DNA of 64,000 nucleotides from Sindora glabra. Its lineage: Eukaryota; Streptophyta; Magnoliopsida; Fabales; Fabaceae. Both the position numbers and the translations under genes were made by a program. Below are positions 51,869-64,000 of the stretch, in pieces. The notes under the pieces were generated by a model that had not been told where the DNA came from, did not search any database, and saw only the letters and a program-made list of their open reading frames with translations. Positions within the stretch are counted from its first letter, which is position 1, and each line of letters starts with the position of its first letter. The stretch covers positions 61,663,989-61,727,988 of the forward strand of contig CM035228.1 in the NCBI GenBank assembly GCA_020226215.1, in the 5' to 3' direction.

Positions 51869-53159
51869 ATGCAAAAATTTTGGATTTTATTTTTCCTTTT
51901 TCAAAAAAATTAGGTAAAAGTCATGTTTAATTTAAATATGAAATGGTTAAGAAATAGGCGAATTAGGCCTATACATGTAAAACAGGCAAATCAAGCTTAT
52001 ATAGGTTTAGCTTTTGTAGGCTAGCTCACATAATCCTGCACTTAAAATGGACCAGGAATAAAAAGCAAACCTCACTCCATATAGAGGTTAAGTAAACTCG
52101 TGGGTAGCCCACATTAATTTATAAATGGACAAAACTTAAGTAAAATTCCTAAAAAGCTTTTTATAAAGTTTTCTAATCATGTCACAACATATGTATTGAT
52201 TGTTAAAGAGTATGTACATTGATAGCTATCATAATTATCAAATTACAATTATTAATAATGATTAAATTAAATAATTACATACATTTCATGATTTAATTAG
52301 GTTACATTATAGCAACCACCTACAAAACTTTACATAAAATTTATCTTTTTAAATTTATTATTTTAATAAATAATAGATTAATTACTAATGGGTAATCAAA
52401 AAATATTATTAGGTCATGGTTGGATGAGTCAATGAATTGAATTTTTTAGTCCTAGACAATGTGTTTAGTGTGAAATGATTAAAAAATGTTAGGCAAGAAA
52501 TAAGTGCCTACCTCCTTCCATATCTACAAGTAGCCTATAAAGCCTACAAGCTAGTGGCCCGTTTTATATATCTAGTGAATAGGTTATCTACACTAATAGA
52601 AAATAAATTAAAAAATTTTGGATTCTATTTTTCCTTTTCCCAAAAAAAAAATATAAGTCATGTTTAATTTAAACATAAAAAGGGTTAAGATTATTGTTTT
52701 CAAACTTGATCAACCCAGTCAATTCAACTGGTAGGATCCAGACTCAAAATAAGGAATAGGCAAACCACATTTAGAATCTAAAATTGGTGTGTATTGGCAA
52801 GTTTAATCCTAGACAATGTGTTTAGTATAAAAGGATTAAAAAATGTGAAATAAACCATAAGTCCATGAACAAGAAATGAGAATCTCACCTTATTTTGTAT
52901 CCATAAATGGCCCATAAAGCCTATGAGCCTATAGCCTATTTCACATATCTAGTGATAAGCCTAATATATACTAATAGAAAATAGATGCAAAAATTTTGGA
53001 TTCCATTTTTCCATTTTCCAAGAAATCAAGTAGAATTCATATTTAATTTAAATATAAAAATGGTTAAGAAACCGATCTAGTTAGTTTAACTAGTAAGACC
53101 AAGACCTAAAATAAAGAATAGGAAAACCGTATCTTTAATCAAGAATTAGTGCCTATGGT

Positions 53160-53496
53160 TAGTTTGAATTAGGTTGATGAAGATGGGACCTAGGCCAACC
53201 TTTCATTGAAAATGATAAATTAAGAGTTTAGATTTTGAAGGATTGAACCTAAGTCATATCATATTGGCTTTAAAACTTATCTTAACACTTTGAGATTTAC
53301 TTCTCACTATTGTAAGTGTTTAAATGGTAGTATGTATCATTAATTAATTCTTAGATATTACACAATTATTTATTTCATTATTTTTTTTATTTTATATGTA
53401 CTATTAATATGACATAATATCAAAATAATTTTTAATTAAATTTATTATGCATCAATATATATACAACTTCAATATCTATTACATTTTAAAAAGAAT

Positions 53497-53560
<64 letters not shown>

Positions 53561-54480
53561 TATAAAATATTAAAAAATAAAATATTTTATATGCATACAT
53601 AATATGATTTTTATATATAAAAATATGTCAATTAATTCAATCATCCAATTAAATTAGTTGAACTGATCTAATGATGACTCAATCACTTTGCCAAGTTAAT
53701 GATTAGGCTAACTTTAAAAGCATTGGTTATGACATTATTTTAAATCATTTACATGACACTTTTATTTACTCTTTTAATTTAATAACTACTAAATACCATA
53801 TGTTGGAATTTGTGGATTTTGATTTTTCTACTTCTAAAAGTTTTGAAAATTACATTTAAAATACTATAAAATTAATTAGTCATTAAAAAATTTCAATGAA
53901 AAACTAACAATCAAAATCATTCCATATTACTTAAAAAATTGTTCAAAAATATTTACTTAACTTTTTTAGTGCTTTTCCATTTAATTAATTTGAATTATTA
54001 TTATACAAAAATTAATTCAACAAAAAATCTAACTTTTAATAGAATTCTTATAATTAGTCATTTTAATCTATGTACATCTTGCATAACTTATTAAATCTTA
54101 ATATATTGAGATTTGTATTTGCAATTTTTCAATCATTTTCATTAATATTGAATTTTTCAAGTTCTAATGGCATTTAATATAAAAAATAATGAAGAAATGT
54201 TTTTGCTCATTGTTATGCTCTATTTAAAATGTAATAACTTAGAATTTTATTTTGTGGCAATGATAATTAAAGTAATATGTATTCTTTTGCCTAAAATGGA
54301 ATTTGTATATGTAAAGGAAAAATTTTTATGAATAAATAAGAATGAATTATTAAGAAAAAGAATTAATGTATTTGTAAGTTTTGGAATAAAGATTTTATGA
54401 TGAATAAATAAGGAAAAATAAGTAGAATGATAAGGCTTGAGGTTTTAAGTCATTATGAATGAGTATATTGGTATGAAGAG
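53160..54480. other. AT-rich non-coding DNA
   Basis: No coding signal. Contains the (TA)n tract at 53501-53557 and a short stretch (53630-53700) with AATTAGTTGAACTGATC-like wording related to the array on its left. Confidence 0.6.
53501..53557. repeat. (TA)n microsatellite
   Basis: About 28 TA dinucleotides. Confidence 0.95.
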
Positions 54481-55190
54481 ATTTAAGAAACATTTTCAAA
54501 AATGCCCCTAATTGCTATTCCCTATTTTTATGAGCTAATCAACCTTTACCATATTATTTCTGCTAATTCACCTAAAATTTCATATCCACTCTTCTCATCT
54601 TCTTATTTTCACCTTCTTTTAATCAAATTAAGGAAAGGAAACACCAATCATATTCAAATTCTTCATCTAATCAAGGTAAGAACATTATTATTATTAGATT
54701 TATTGGGTTATCTTTTCATCTCCCTTTGGTTTGATGAGGATTAGAGTTATTTTGATTCCTTAGGAAAATTTGAACTTAAACTAAGGGGACTTTGGATTTT
54801 GGTGTCATTTGGATTAATGAGCATTAAATCTACCACTTAGTATCCTCTTCCATACTAAGTGAGTAAATATTCTAACTCCATTTGCTAGATTTCAAGAAAT
54901 TTAAGCTTCAATTTATGTATTTTAGCTTTTTGTTGAATATGAATACAAAAGTTTAAAAGATTATGTTGATTGATGATTTTTGCTTGATTTAATGAAGAAA
55001 ATGGTTTTAATGATGTGATGTTAGTATGCATTTATGATTCCATTGAGTTTGGTTAGGTGATTATTACATAAAATGCATGATTTTAGGCCTATGAATAATG
55101 AAAGTTTCAGAGGATTTAAAAAATCCAAGATAAACTATTTTAGTTATAATTATTACTTTCCTTGAATTTAGTAGCTTTTTCTTAAGCTCC
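54480..55190 (+). mobile_element. LTR leader-like segment
   Basis: A pyrimidine-rich leader (54585-54670) is followed by ATCAAGGTAAGAACATT, a donor-like site matching those in other LTR copies here (31100 plus, 36865 minus), and then ACTAAGTGAGTAAAT. This suggests part of a decayed gypsy LTR. The ORF at 54502-54744 is not recognised. Confidence 0.45.
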
Positions 55191-55196
55191 CTCTCC

Positions 55197-55890
55197 AAAA
55201 TCAAACCTTAATTCTCTATCACCTATCACTACTATTATAGGCTATTATCTTACCATTAAAAGTTGATAGGGTAGAAATTTGAATGATGCATTGCTAGCAT
55301 AGAGGTCATGTGATTCATCAAGTTATCCTAAATCATCAAAGTAACAAGCAGAGCTCGTATCAATCTTTTATCTAATAAATGGATCCCTTCCAGAAATTAG
55401 GGTTTGTTGTATGTATTTGTTCTAGAATTACTATAATTATCCTAGTAGTAAATACTATCAAATAAACTATAATTAATTTAATAAGCTATTCAAAGTTTTA
55501 CTATTTGAATTAGTTCATATTTACACATACATGGTTTAATCATGAAAAATCAAACCTTAATTCTCCATCACCTATCACCACTATTATAGGTTATTATCTT
55601 ATCATTAAAAGTTGATAGGGTAGAAATTTGAATGATGCATTGCTAGCATAGAGGTCATGTGATTCGTCAAGTTATCCTAAATCATCAAAGTAACAAGCAG
55701 AGTTCGTATCAATCTTTTATCTAATAAATGCATCCCTTCTAGAAATTAGAGTTTGTTGTATGTATTTATTCTAGAATTACTACAATTATCCTAGTAGTAA
55801 ATACTATCAATTAAACTATAATTAATTTAATGAGCTATTCAAAGTTTTACAATTTGAATTAGTTCATATTTACACATACATGGTTTAATC
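55197..55890. repeat. 349-bp tandem duplication
   Basis: 55197-55541 and 55546-55890 are direct copies offset by exactly 349 bp, from AAAATCAAACCTTAATTC to ACATGGTTTAATC. They differ at roughly a dozen or so positions. It is non-coding. Confidence 0.96.
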
Positions 55891-56640
55891 TTTAAGACTA
55901 ACATATAACTACTAACAAGATCAACTAAGTAGCATTCCTCTGTAATATTGAGCAATACAAGAGATTACCAAGCTTAGATGAGGTGAACTAATGCAAACAA
56001 GGACATCATTTAAGGAAGCTAAATTTTTACATGACCAAATGTGATATCTATAGTGTAGCCACTACATGCACTACATCCAAGAAAGTAGTAAGCCTTCATG
56101 GGCCTTAAGATCCTAAAACATGAAGACTATTATGTGGCCTTCTAACATTTCATAAGGAGTGTTGGAAAAGAAAGGCAAACATATTGCATGAATTTTATTC
56201 AATTGATAAGCAATATAGAAACTATAACGATCCACCTAAGGAATTGCTAACTTGCAGTAAAATTAAAAAGGGTTGCCTTTAAACTATTTGATGTATAATG
56301 CATGAAACTAGTAAACATAGACAACCTAATCACCACTCACACACCTATACATTTACAAACCCAACACCTACTAAACAAACCACACCGCACAAACCCTATG
56401 GCATGCAAGTATATAGAGCCATCAAGTGGCATTGCACCTATTTTATTAAGCATGAAAAATCATGAATGAGATGAAAGGACATGCCTTGGTGATGGCCAAA
56501 ACATTTTCTAAAAAAAGCATTTTGATACCTATGCTAGGCTACACAAAGCTATGGTGATTGTATCTTATCTAAGCTAATCACTCTTAGCACAACTTTTTTT
56601 ATTTAACAAGATGTAGTAAATGATATTTCAATGGCTAACT
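55891..56640. other. non-coding stretch
   Basis: No recognised gene or repeat. 56320-56400 is locally A/C-rich. Confidence 0.5.
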
Positions 56641-56800
56641 ATCAAGATTAACCATGGAAGGCTGCCTACACTAGACACTTGGCAGTAGAAGGCTACCCAT
56701 GTTAGGTATTGAATGACTTACCTATGCTTAGGTATGGGAAGAATTACCCATGCTTGAGCACCAAGAATCTTCCTTGCACTAAGTAATGAGCAAACATTCT
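56640..56800 (+). repeat. short degenerate repeat cluster (GGCTACCCATG type)
   Basis: Five loosely related units (GGAAGGCTGCCTACACTAG, GAAGGCTACCCATGTTAGG, GACTTACCTATGCTTAGG, GAATTACCCATGCTTGAG, GAATCTTCCTTGCACTAAG) follow each other at about 27-36 bp spacing. Confidence 0.6.
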
Positions 56801-57114
56801 TACTCGATGCAAGGCTTTTTTATGTCAGTTAGCCAGCTAAATGCAGTGGCACCTGATCAATATGTTAGCATTCTTTCATTAACCATGATATGACTTGCAC
56901 AAAGGGTTAGAAGTCATAATGTGTGTACATAGCACACACTATAGGTGCCCATGAGAGCAAACAAATTCAGAGTCAAAACTTATTTGGTAGGAATAAATAT
57001 ATTTTTTTAAGTTATCATAAAGGTCTTTTAAGGCAAAATGGTGGTATTTTAAGCTAAAATTTTGCAAGTGGATGAAGAAAATAATATTCTATTATTTTCC
57101 CATAATATTTCAAC

Positions 57115-57620
57115 CACCCATGAGTTTTTTTTATCATTTTTCAAAGTCCAAAAATTCAAAAAAATTATAAAAAAAATTAGTTAGATGGTCTTGAAACTTT
57201 GTGTGGGGGCATCCTCATGATCACTACTAATTTACTTAGGCATCACCTTAGGAATTATAGATGTTTTGGTAATAATTAGATCAATTTAAGTTATGTTAAT
57301 AATTTAAAAAAAATTGCTAGGATCAAATTATGGAATTTTAACTTGAAATTTTTCACAAAAAATGAAAAAAATAAATTATATTATGTCCTTAAAATTTTAT
57401 TTTTTGACCCCTTGTGAATTTTTTATAATTTTCAAATTTTTAAAAATTTAAAAAAATTTAAAAATACATATTGGCCAAATGGTTTTGAAACTTTATAAGA
57501 GGCATCCTCGAGTTCCTTACTAATTTATTTAGGCATGACATTGGCCATTGGAGATAGTTAATGTGTATTTTTGGTAGTGATTAGATTTATTTAGGTTGTA
57601 TAAAACTCAAAAAATAGTAG
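57115..57620. repeat. diverged direct duplication, 294-bp spacing
   Basis: The block with GGTCTTGAAACTTTGTG, GCATCCTCATGA and TAATTTACTTAGGCAT (57115-57330) recurs with GGTTTTGAAACTTTATA, GCATCCTCGAGT and TAATTTATTTAGGCAT (57405-57620). Confidence 0.85.
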
Positions 57621-58024
57621 AAAGCATGGTACTAAACAAAAATGAAGTTAAGGCATCAAATAAAGTGATTTGTAATGTATTCAATCCATTTGAGGGATAG
57701 AAGGCATTTCAAGAAGGAGAAAGGATTGTATACATCCTTCAAGATCTTTGTTTCATCCATCCAAGTTTATTCCCTTGAATATGATCCTATCTTATAAAAA
57801 GATAAGGAACTCCTCCCATCTGAGTTTACTCTATCAAGTATGATCATATGCCTCATAAAATAATACCTTTCAATATAAAGTTATCTAATTGGTGCATAAT
57901 GTTTCCTTTATTCATGGCTACACATTACTACTCAGCATAGCCTGTACATAGTGAGTAATGGTGGGTGATTAGTAATAGATAGTGATAGGTAATTAGCAAA
58001 TGGTGGGTAACCTACCCATAGATG

Positions 58025-58640
58025 GGAATCATCATGCTTAACTTGGCTTGGTCATAGAAGTGAACCATTATGATATGTTTAGCCAGCTTGTAGAGGTAAA
58101 CTTTTCTACTTATGGAAGTGAAAATCCATGCTAGGCTTGGCTTGCTCAAGAAAGTAAACATTCTAGGCTTGGTTTGTTCATGGAAGTATGAACTTGGTTA
58201 GATCATAGAGGTGAACCTCTTTGCCTATAAAAGTGGCTTAGCTAGCTAATGGAAATGAACTTTTTTGCTTGATTAGGCTTACTCAAAGAGGTGAACCTCT
58301 TTACTTAAGAAAGTAAACCTCTATGCAAGACTTAGCTTGCGTATGGAAGTGAACCTCCATGTTAAGCTTGGGTCACCCTTGCAAGTGAACCTTAATGCTA
58401 GGTTAGCTTACTCAAGAAAGTGAACCTTTATTCTTAACTTAAGCAACTTATAGAAGAAAACCTTCATGCTAAGCTTAGGCTTCCCTTAGAAATGAACCTC
58501 CATGCTCACCTTAACTTGCTGAATGAAGTGAACCTCTGTTATTAGCTTGGCTTACTCATAAAAATGAATCTCTATGCTCAGTTAGGGCCACTCACAAAAG
58601 TAAACCTCTATGCTTGGCATGCTTATAGCATAAACTTCTG
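58025..58640 (+). repeat. degenerate 36-bp minisatellite
   Basis: A unit near AAGTGAACCTCCATGCT + AGCTTGGCTTACTCATAG repeats about 15 times. Landmark AGTGAACC-like positions fall near 58208, 58251, 58288, 58310, 58345, 58382, 58416, 58452, 58487, 58523, 58560 and 58597; spacing is mostly 34-37 bp. Unit lengths are not all multiples of three and stops are frequent, so it is not a repeat protein. Confidence 0.85.
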
Positions 58641-58644
58641 TACT

Positions 58645-58830
58645 GGTCGCCAAGCACCTTAGTCAGCTGAATGCACAAATGCCTTAGCTTGTTAGTCACT
58701 AGGCTTCTTAGACATTAAATGTTTTAACTTACTGGACATTCAAGCACCTTAGCATGCTAGGCACTTGGACCTTTTAAGTGCATGAGCACTAAGTCTCTAG
58801 GCATGTACAAGTGTTGGAGCATGCTAAAAG
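58645..58830 (+). repeat. second short repeat cluster (GCACCTTAG type)
   Basis: Variants of CAAGCACCTTAGCATGCTAGGCAC recur at about 58651, 58681, 58745 and more weakly between. It lies directly after the 36-bp array. Confidence 0.6.
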
Positions 58831-61800
58831 ACCTTGCATGGGCTTCACACTGGTTTTTTGTAGAATAACTCAGTTAAGCACAAAGCTTGTCAGAGGCTTC
58901 CAAGGATCAATCTGGACAATGCCTATAACTTCTTATAGGCTTTTTGCATAGGTTTTCCTAAGGGCTACTAAAGGTTTTATATGGTAGATGCCTTAGGTTT
59001 GTCATATGGTTACCAAAAGTTTATCTATTAAATGCTTAATGCCTCCTAAGAGATCTTAAGCGGAGTCATCGTTTGATTGCCCAAGTATGCACTTTAACAC
59101 CTCTAATAACTTAAATGTATTTAGGCTACTTGGTATGCATTGTTTGAAATGCTCAAGCCACTTACCAAGCATGCCTCCCTCATGCCTATTTCCTTACCTT
59201 GTGCCAAATCTAACTTTAGGATTATGATTTACCATTCATTTTTAGTGGATTACTTGTATTCCTTGATAAGAGGGGGCAAGTGTGATTGCTACTCAGCTTT
59301 CACATTCATTCCATTTAAATTGAATTTTTTTCAAGAAAGACAAATCAAGGTGATTAGGCTTGAATCAATTATAGCAATAAAGCCATTTCAGCACTTACAA
59401 TACCTTATAATATATTTAAATCATTTATAAAGGATTCTACCAACCACTCAATGGGAATTACATTTTAAGGCATCTTGTATGGCTCATCTATCATGCAAGG
59501 TTCGCCAATGACAGATGCCTTTAAGGTGGACACCCTTATTATTGTTAGCAAATGGACACCAGGCACATATATCATTTCTAGGCTAGATTTTGACTTAAAG
59601 GAGTTTAGTCATAATCCAACACACAGAACTTTATGCCATTGACTTTTCAACCAAGCATAATGATCAATTGTGTAAATCAATGATTCCTTTCATACTAGAT
59701 GGAATTACTATTGTAACTTTATCATCAGTAAGGTAAAACTAACCTATCTCATGACAATATAAACCCTGCTCACATCTCTTATTGATGGATGAATTTTGCT
59801 TCACAATGATAGGAAGAGTTAACATAAAAGGATTAAAAAGAAACATCACTATAAACATTTGGTTGCCACAATCCAATTATCCTTATGATAATTTTTCTAA
59901 CACTTCTAATTTCAAATTTTGAAAGACTAAAGGATCGATAAGCCACATTTTCATGATTCATATTCATATTGGAAATCAAAATCAAATGATCTTTTATCCT
60001 TTTGCTTTACATAAAATTTTTGTTTAAGTTTATATTAGGACACTTATGTTATCTTTTAATGGTTATGCCAGCCTAGCCAAACCTCCCACCAAATAATATC
60101 TTCTACCTAAATTGGCCTATAGAGCAACCTTTGGGTCCATCTTTGAAAGTGAATGCATGGTTAAGTAAATAGTTGATAAGAATGAATGGTGAAATATTAT
60201 GCACAATTGGGATTAATAGTAATTAAATTCAGGTTTTAGTGAGTTCATTACTTACACCATTTAATTATGGATGTTTAATCTTTGTCATCTTTGATCCCTA
60301 ACAAGTACTATAAATATCTTTTAGAGTTTACAATACTTGATCTTTGCTTGTTATTGATTCTGTAATATTTTTTACTTAAAAAAGTAATTGTTTAATCACC
60401 AATAATACATAAAAATTTTATTATATGAGGAATGGAATTAAATATTAAAAAAGAATATGTCCAGTAGTTTAACTACTCTTCCTATCACAATAAAATAGTT
60501 AAAAAGGAATAATAATTAGATATTCATTGAGTATATGTTCTTTTTTGGTGACACAACAAGTGGGAAAATCACTTCAAGAATTAAATTATTAATAAATTTC
60601 TTTTCTTTTGACAATTTTTTTTTTAAAATTCAAACATTTGTCAATCAATAAAAAAAATTACTAGTGCTACTTGTTAAAAAAAAAGTTTTCACACCTGTTG
60701 AAAAAAGCATACCAATCTTTTCTCTTAAAGTATGCAATGAATCATAACTCAACTTAAAAATGTAACAAATATTTCTAATATATCATGTTTCCTAAATGTA
60801 TTAGATAAATTAAACCATACTAGGTTGAGCATAATGTTGATGACTTGTGTTTCAAAACTTAAAAAAAAATTATAATTTGATGATGAGTTTTGACTTTAAA
60901 AAGGTTGTATTCATTATTTTACATGAAAATTAAGGTATGACAACATTTATAAAGAAATTGCTATAGACAATAGCATTAACATTTGTGATATTGGTGTAAA
61001 TTAAGATTAGCTATGTCACTACCAAAGAATTTTGGTCCATCAATCTTTTGGTAGAAATTTATGGTTAAAGAAACTACCAAAAACAACACGTTAATGTCAT
61101 AAAAAAATTTATCAATGGAATCTTTAAAGGCAAAAATTGTTAATTTTTTAAAATATTTTTATATCATTATACTCTTTCAAATTTAATAAATTAAGATCAA
61201 TTAGGATTTTTTTGAAGTTTTATTGTAAAAATTGTTAATTTATTTTAATTAATATATCTTATAAAATAATTTAAAATTCATTTTTTTACTCTTGCTAACA
61301 AATATAGGGATTAATATAGATACGTTCCTTTCTACAATTTGCTTCCTAAATTTTTATTCTACAATAAATTGAACCTATAAGGCTCTCATACTTAAATATA
61401 AAGGTATTTTTTGAACAATTACACACTTAAATTTTTTAATTAAATTATTTTAAGAACATTAAAAAGTTGAAATTTTTAAAAATTTTCATTTAGTTTCTCA
61501 ATCAAATCTTCATAAAAATAAATGTTTTTCTTCATAAGTACAAATATTTATTCTATTAATCGTGACTTAGGTAGTTTAAAACTACAATTTTTGTCTTATA
61601 TAATTTTTTTTAATAAAAGATAAATTCATCAAGAGTGGATTGATGTTTTATTTTATCTTTCTACATTCATTAAAAAGGCTTTTCTAAATCAAATTCTTCT
61701 TAAATATGATTGACAAAAATAGATGCAAAGTAAAATAAGTTGTAAAAATTTCCATTTACAATTTGCTGTATTTTTTTTTATGTTGAAGAACATATTTAAT

Positions 61801-62275
61801 TTAGTTATGGCTTCTAGTTGTATGGAATGTATGAGGAAAAAAAATAAAAGTGTTATAAGTATAAAAAATGAGATTTAAAATTGAATTCTAATTCTTTTAT
61901 ATCCATTAAATTAAATTTTACAAATTCGCCCACCATGTTATATTTAATTTTGATTTATATTTGAAACTCAATTTCAAATCTTATTTTTTGTGCATATAAA
62001 ATTGTTAGAGAAAAAATAGTTAATTTTGTATATTCTTACTATAAATTAATGTATTTGCTGAATTTTTTTTATTTATGAACCTGGATATAAGATTTCAAAA
62101 TAAGTATAAGTTATATTCTAATGCATTTGCAATATATCTTTCATTTTATTATATACATAGTATTCCTACATTAATAACATGAAAATAATAAGCATCTAGA
62201 TAAACAATTAAAACAAATGCTAATATTATAAATGTTGTTATTATTAATATATTTTTTAGTATTTATAAAAAAATT
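58831..62275. other. AT-rich non-coding DNA
   Basis: The ORF 59140-59430 has no recognisable motif and no supported start or splice context. The rest is AT-rich with no identifiable gene, RNA or repeat boundary. Confidence 0.55.
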
Positions 62276-62276
62276 T

Positions 62277-63140
62277 GGAAAAAATGCAATATACCCCCTA
62301 AACTTTCATTGAGTCACAAAAATAGTACATAAATTTTAAAACTTTACATTGTAGCCCCTAAACTTTTAGAAAAAGTAAAATTGTTAATTTTAGGTTAAAT
62401 CTAATTATAACACCTATTAATCTTACTATTTCACTATGTCAAACCATCCTTTAATTTAGATATATATAAAAAAAAACTTAAATTTGATAACCAATTCTCC
62501 AAGAAAATAAGAGAAAGGATGAGATATTAGGATTCAAAATTATTTTTAAAATTTGAGACAAGATTTTCTCTTAGCATCTATCAATTTGCTTAACTTTTTA
62601 AGAATGTATAAAATAAATCAAACATTAGCTCTTAAATCCATTATGTCCTCAAAAATTAAAATTTTTATTTATATATTAACCTTTCAAACAATAATTTATT
62701 AGAATAATTTAAACAAAAACTTTTATAATATTCTTAAACTATATTTATCAAATAGTTTGGTTTCCAAATCTATAAATTAGATAAAATTTATCAAGTTTTC
62801 ACAAATATGAATTAGGAGATCTTTAAAAAATAAACTTCTATTAAATATAAATGCATCAAACTTCAACATTATTTATTCTTCAAATTCCAATGATCGTCAC
62901 AATACCTTTATGATTTTTGGATGACTTACCTTATATATTGTCAAAATAGTCAAGTCAATAGAGATCCACATTTAACTTAAAGCTAATATTTTCATCTTTT
63001 ATAAAAGTTTATAAGATAAAGTGTAAGGTTTCAAAACTTATGAATTATTTTTGTTACTCAATTAAAGTGTAAGATTTTAAAATTTATATATTATTTTTGT
63101 CATTCAACTAAAGTTCAAGGTGGTAAACTATATTTTTCCC
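62277..63140. mobile_element. non-autonomous TIR DNA element (about 0.86 kb)
   Basis: The left end reads GGAAAAAATGCAATATACC, then CCTAAACTTTCATTGAGTCA and CAAAAATAGTACATAAATTT. The reverse complement of the right end reads GGGAAAAATATAGTTTACC, CCTTGAACTTTAGTTGAATGA, CAAAAATAATATATAAATTT. Terminal inverted repeats therefore exceed 75 bp. The right side has an extra 46-bp direct copy (AAGTGTAAG at 63019 and 63065). Long, sub-repeated TIRs of this wording occur in plant MULE- or hAT-type MITEs; the target duplication could not be fixed. Confidence 0.7.
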
Positions 63141-63805
63141 AAAAGTGTATACTAAGCTTTTGATAAAATCAGTGCTAAATAGCTAATTTTAGTAACAATT
63201 AACAATCACAATACTAACAAGGTTGGCCCAATCAAGATGTTATTTCATCTCAAGAGACATTAACTTTGTGAGTGAAATATCATAATCCTTGATAGGAATA
63301 TCAAGGGTTGTGAAATTAATAAATAATGATAAATTAAAATAGTAATTTTTAAATTTGTAACTATTTATTATTTTTATTTTTTCAAAGATTGTGATATCTC
63401 AACTTACCTTCTAAAGTGCATTTTACTGAAGGAGAAGAAATTGATGCTAATTTTGTTATTAATAGAGAAATAAAATTCTTTGGAAACGTTAGCACTTTAT
63501 AGGTCATTATTTACATGCTTTGTGAAATATTTTTGTATTTTTATAATTTTTTATTAAAATTTATAATATTTATATAAAAATAAATTTTTAAAATACTTTT
63601 TGATATAATTTTAAATAATAGAGTTGCAATCTTTTATGCACTTGTTGCGTATGAATTTCTTTGAATGTTTGTAAATTTTAAAAATTCCAAAACTTTATAT
63701 GAAATGCCAAAAATTAAATTGGATTTTACATTAAACTTTTTGTAGAAGTTCACAAAATCTTCAAATATATATCATTGCGAAATAATAATAATAATAAAGA
63801 AATTC

Positions 63806-63880
<75 letters not shown>

Positions 63881-64000
63881 CTTTTTTCATATACATTCAA
63901 CACCCTTTTTATTATTTTTAAACATGCACTCATCTACCTTGTTCTAAAGAAAATAAAAGCTATAAGCATATATTTTTAAAAAGTGAAGAAATGTGACCGT
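63141..64000. other. AT-rich non-coding DNA at the window end
   Basis: No gene recognised. Contains an AAT trinucleotide run at 63781-63797 and the (TA)n tract at 63811-63878. Confidence 0.6.
63811..63878. repeat. (TA)n microsatellite
   Basis: About 34 TA dinucleotides. Confidence 0.96.

Larger units (their letters stand above)
47735..53150 (+). repeat. higher-order repeat array A-B-C / A'-B'-C', split by solo LTR 2
   Basis: Unit A (47735-48160) recurs as A' (51960-52390), sharing AATCTTGCACTTAAAATAG versus AATCCTGCACTTAAAATGG. Units B (48225-48590) and C (48590-48782 plus 51874-51950) recur as B' (52440-52790) and C' (52800-53060). B and C are related to each other and spaced about 372 bp (TTTAGTGTAAAA at 48242 and 48614); B' and C' about 357 bp. 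Landmarks A to A' are 4.2 kb apart, which is about 1.13 kb once the inserted LTR and its duplication are subtracted. No protein is encoded. Confidence 0.85.

Noticed and set aside
47735..53150. CRISPR-like array
   Set aside because: Units are hundreds of bases long, diverged and without uniform spacers, in a plant nuclear context.
58025..58640. Repeat-protein gene from the 36-bp array (36 = 12 codons)
   Set aside because: Spacings vary between 34 and 43 bp, so frame is not kept, and stops occur in all plus frames.
59140..59430. 96-codon plus-strand ORF
   Set aside because: No motif, no homology that I recognise, and no splice or promoter context.

Overview
The window is nuclear DNA of a seed plant, most likely a dicot. 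It is very AT-rich, intron-bearing and packed with decayed transposable elements and (TA)n microsatellites. There are no operons and no bacterial or phage features. I see one intact gene, and everything else I recognise is repeat-derived or broken.

Layout. 1-2400 is AT-rich intergenic DNA. 2406-8737 (minus strand) is a complete nine-exon gene for the 20S proteasome alpha-5 (PAE) subunit, 237 residues, with every splice junction readable. It has a probable 5'-UTR intron, and one intron carries a Tourist-like MITE. 10185-13075 (minus) is a dead PIF/Harbinger DNA transposon: a Myb/SANT-like accessory ORF and a DDE transposase, both with stops or frameshifts. Its 3' end was copied by a 182-bp tandem duplication. 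14100-17216 holds MITE-like and LTR-like sequence. 17217-17980 is a truncated minus-strand gypsy LTR.

19414-28302 is a whole but dead Ty3/gypsy element of the Del/Tekay chromovirus type. It has two LTRs, a deletion that removed the 5' LTR end, primer-binding site and most of gag, and a pol region (protease, RT, RNase H, integrase, chromodomain-like tail) full of stops. It appears to sit inside older LTR-element remains (17981-19413 and 28303-35714). 35715-47500 is further LTR-like and AT-rich DNA with a 3.3-kb solo LTR (41748-45086). 47735-53150 is a higher-order repeat array interrupted by a second solo LTR (48783-51868, perfect ATGCA duplication). 53160-64000 is AT-rich repeat DNA with a 349-bp tandem duplication, a 294-bp-spaced duplication, a degenerate 36-bp minisatellite near 58.0-58.6 kb and a TIR element at 62277-63140.

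How it fits together: one housekeeping gene lies at the edge of a nested retrotransposon block. Two clean solo LTRs show that unequal or intra-strand recombination has removed internal regions. No candidate for a new protein-coding system could be supported. The most unusual structures are the higher-order array, the 36-bp minisatellite, the 28-bp perfect palindrome and the long-LTR solo insertions.
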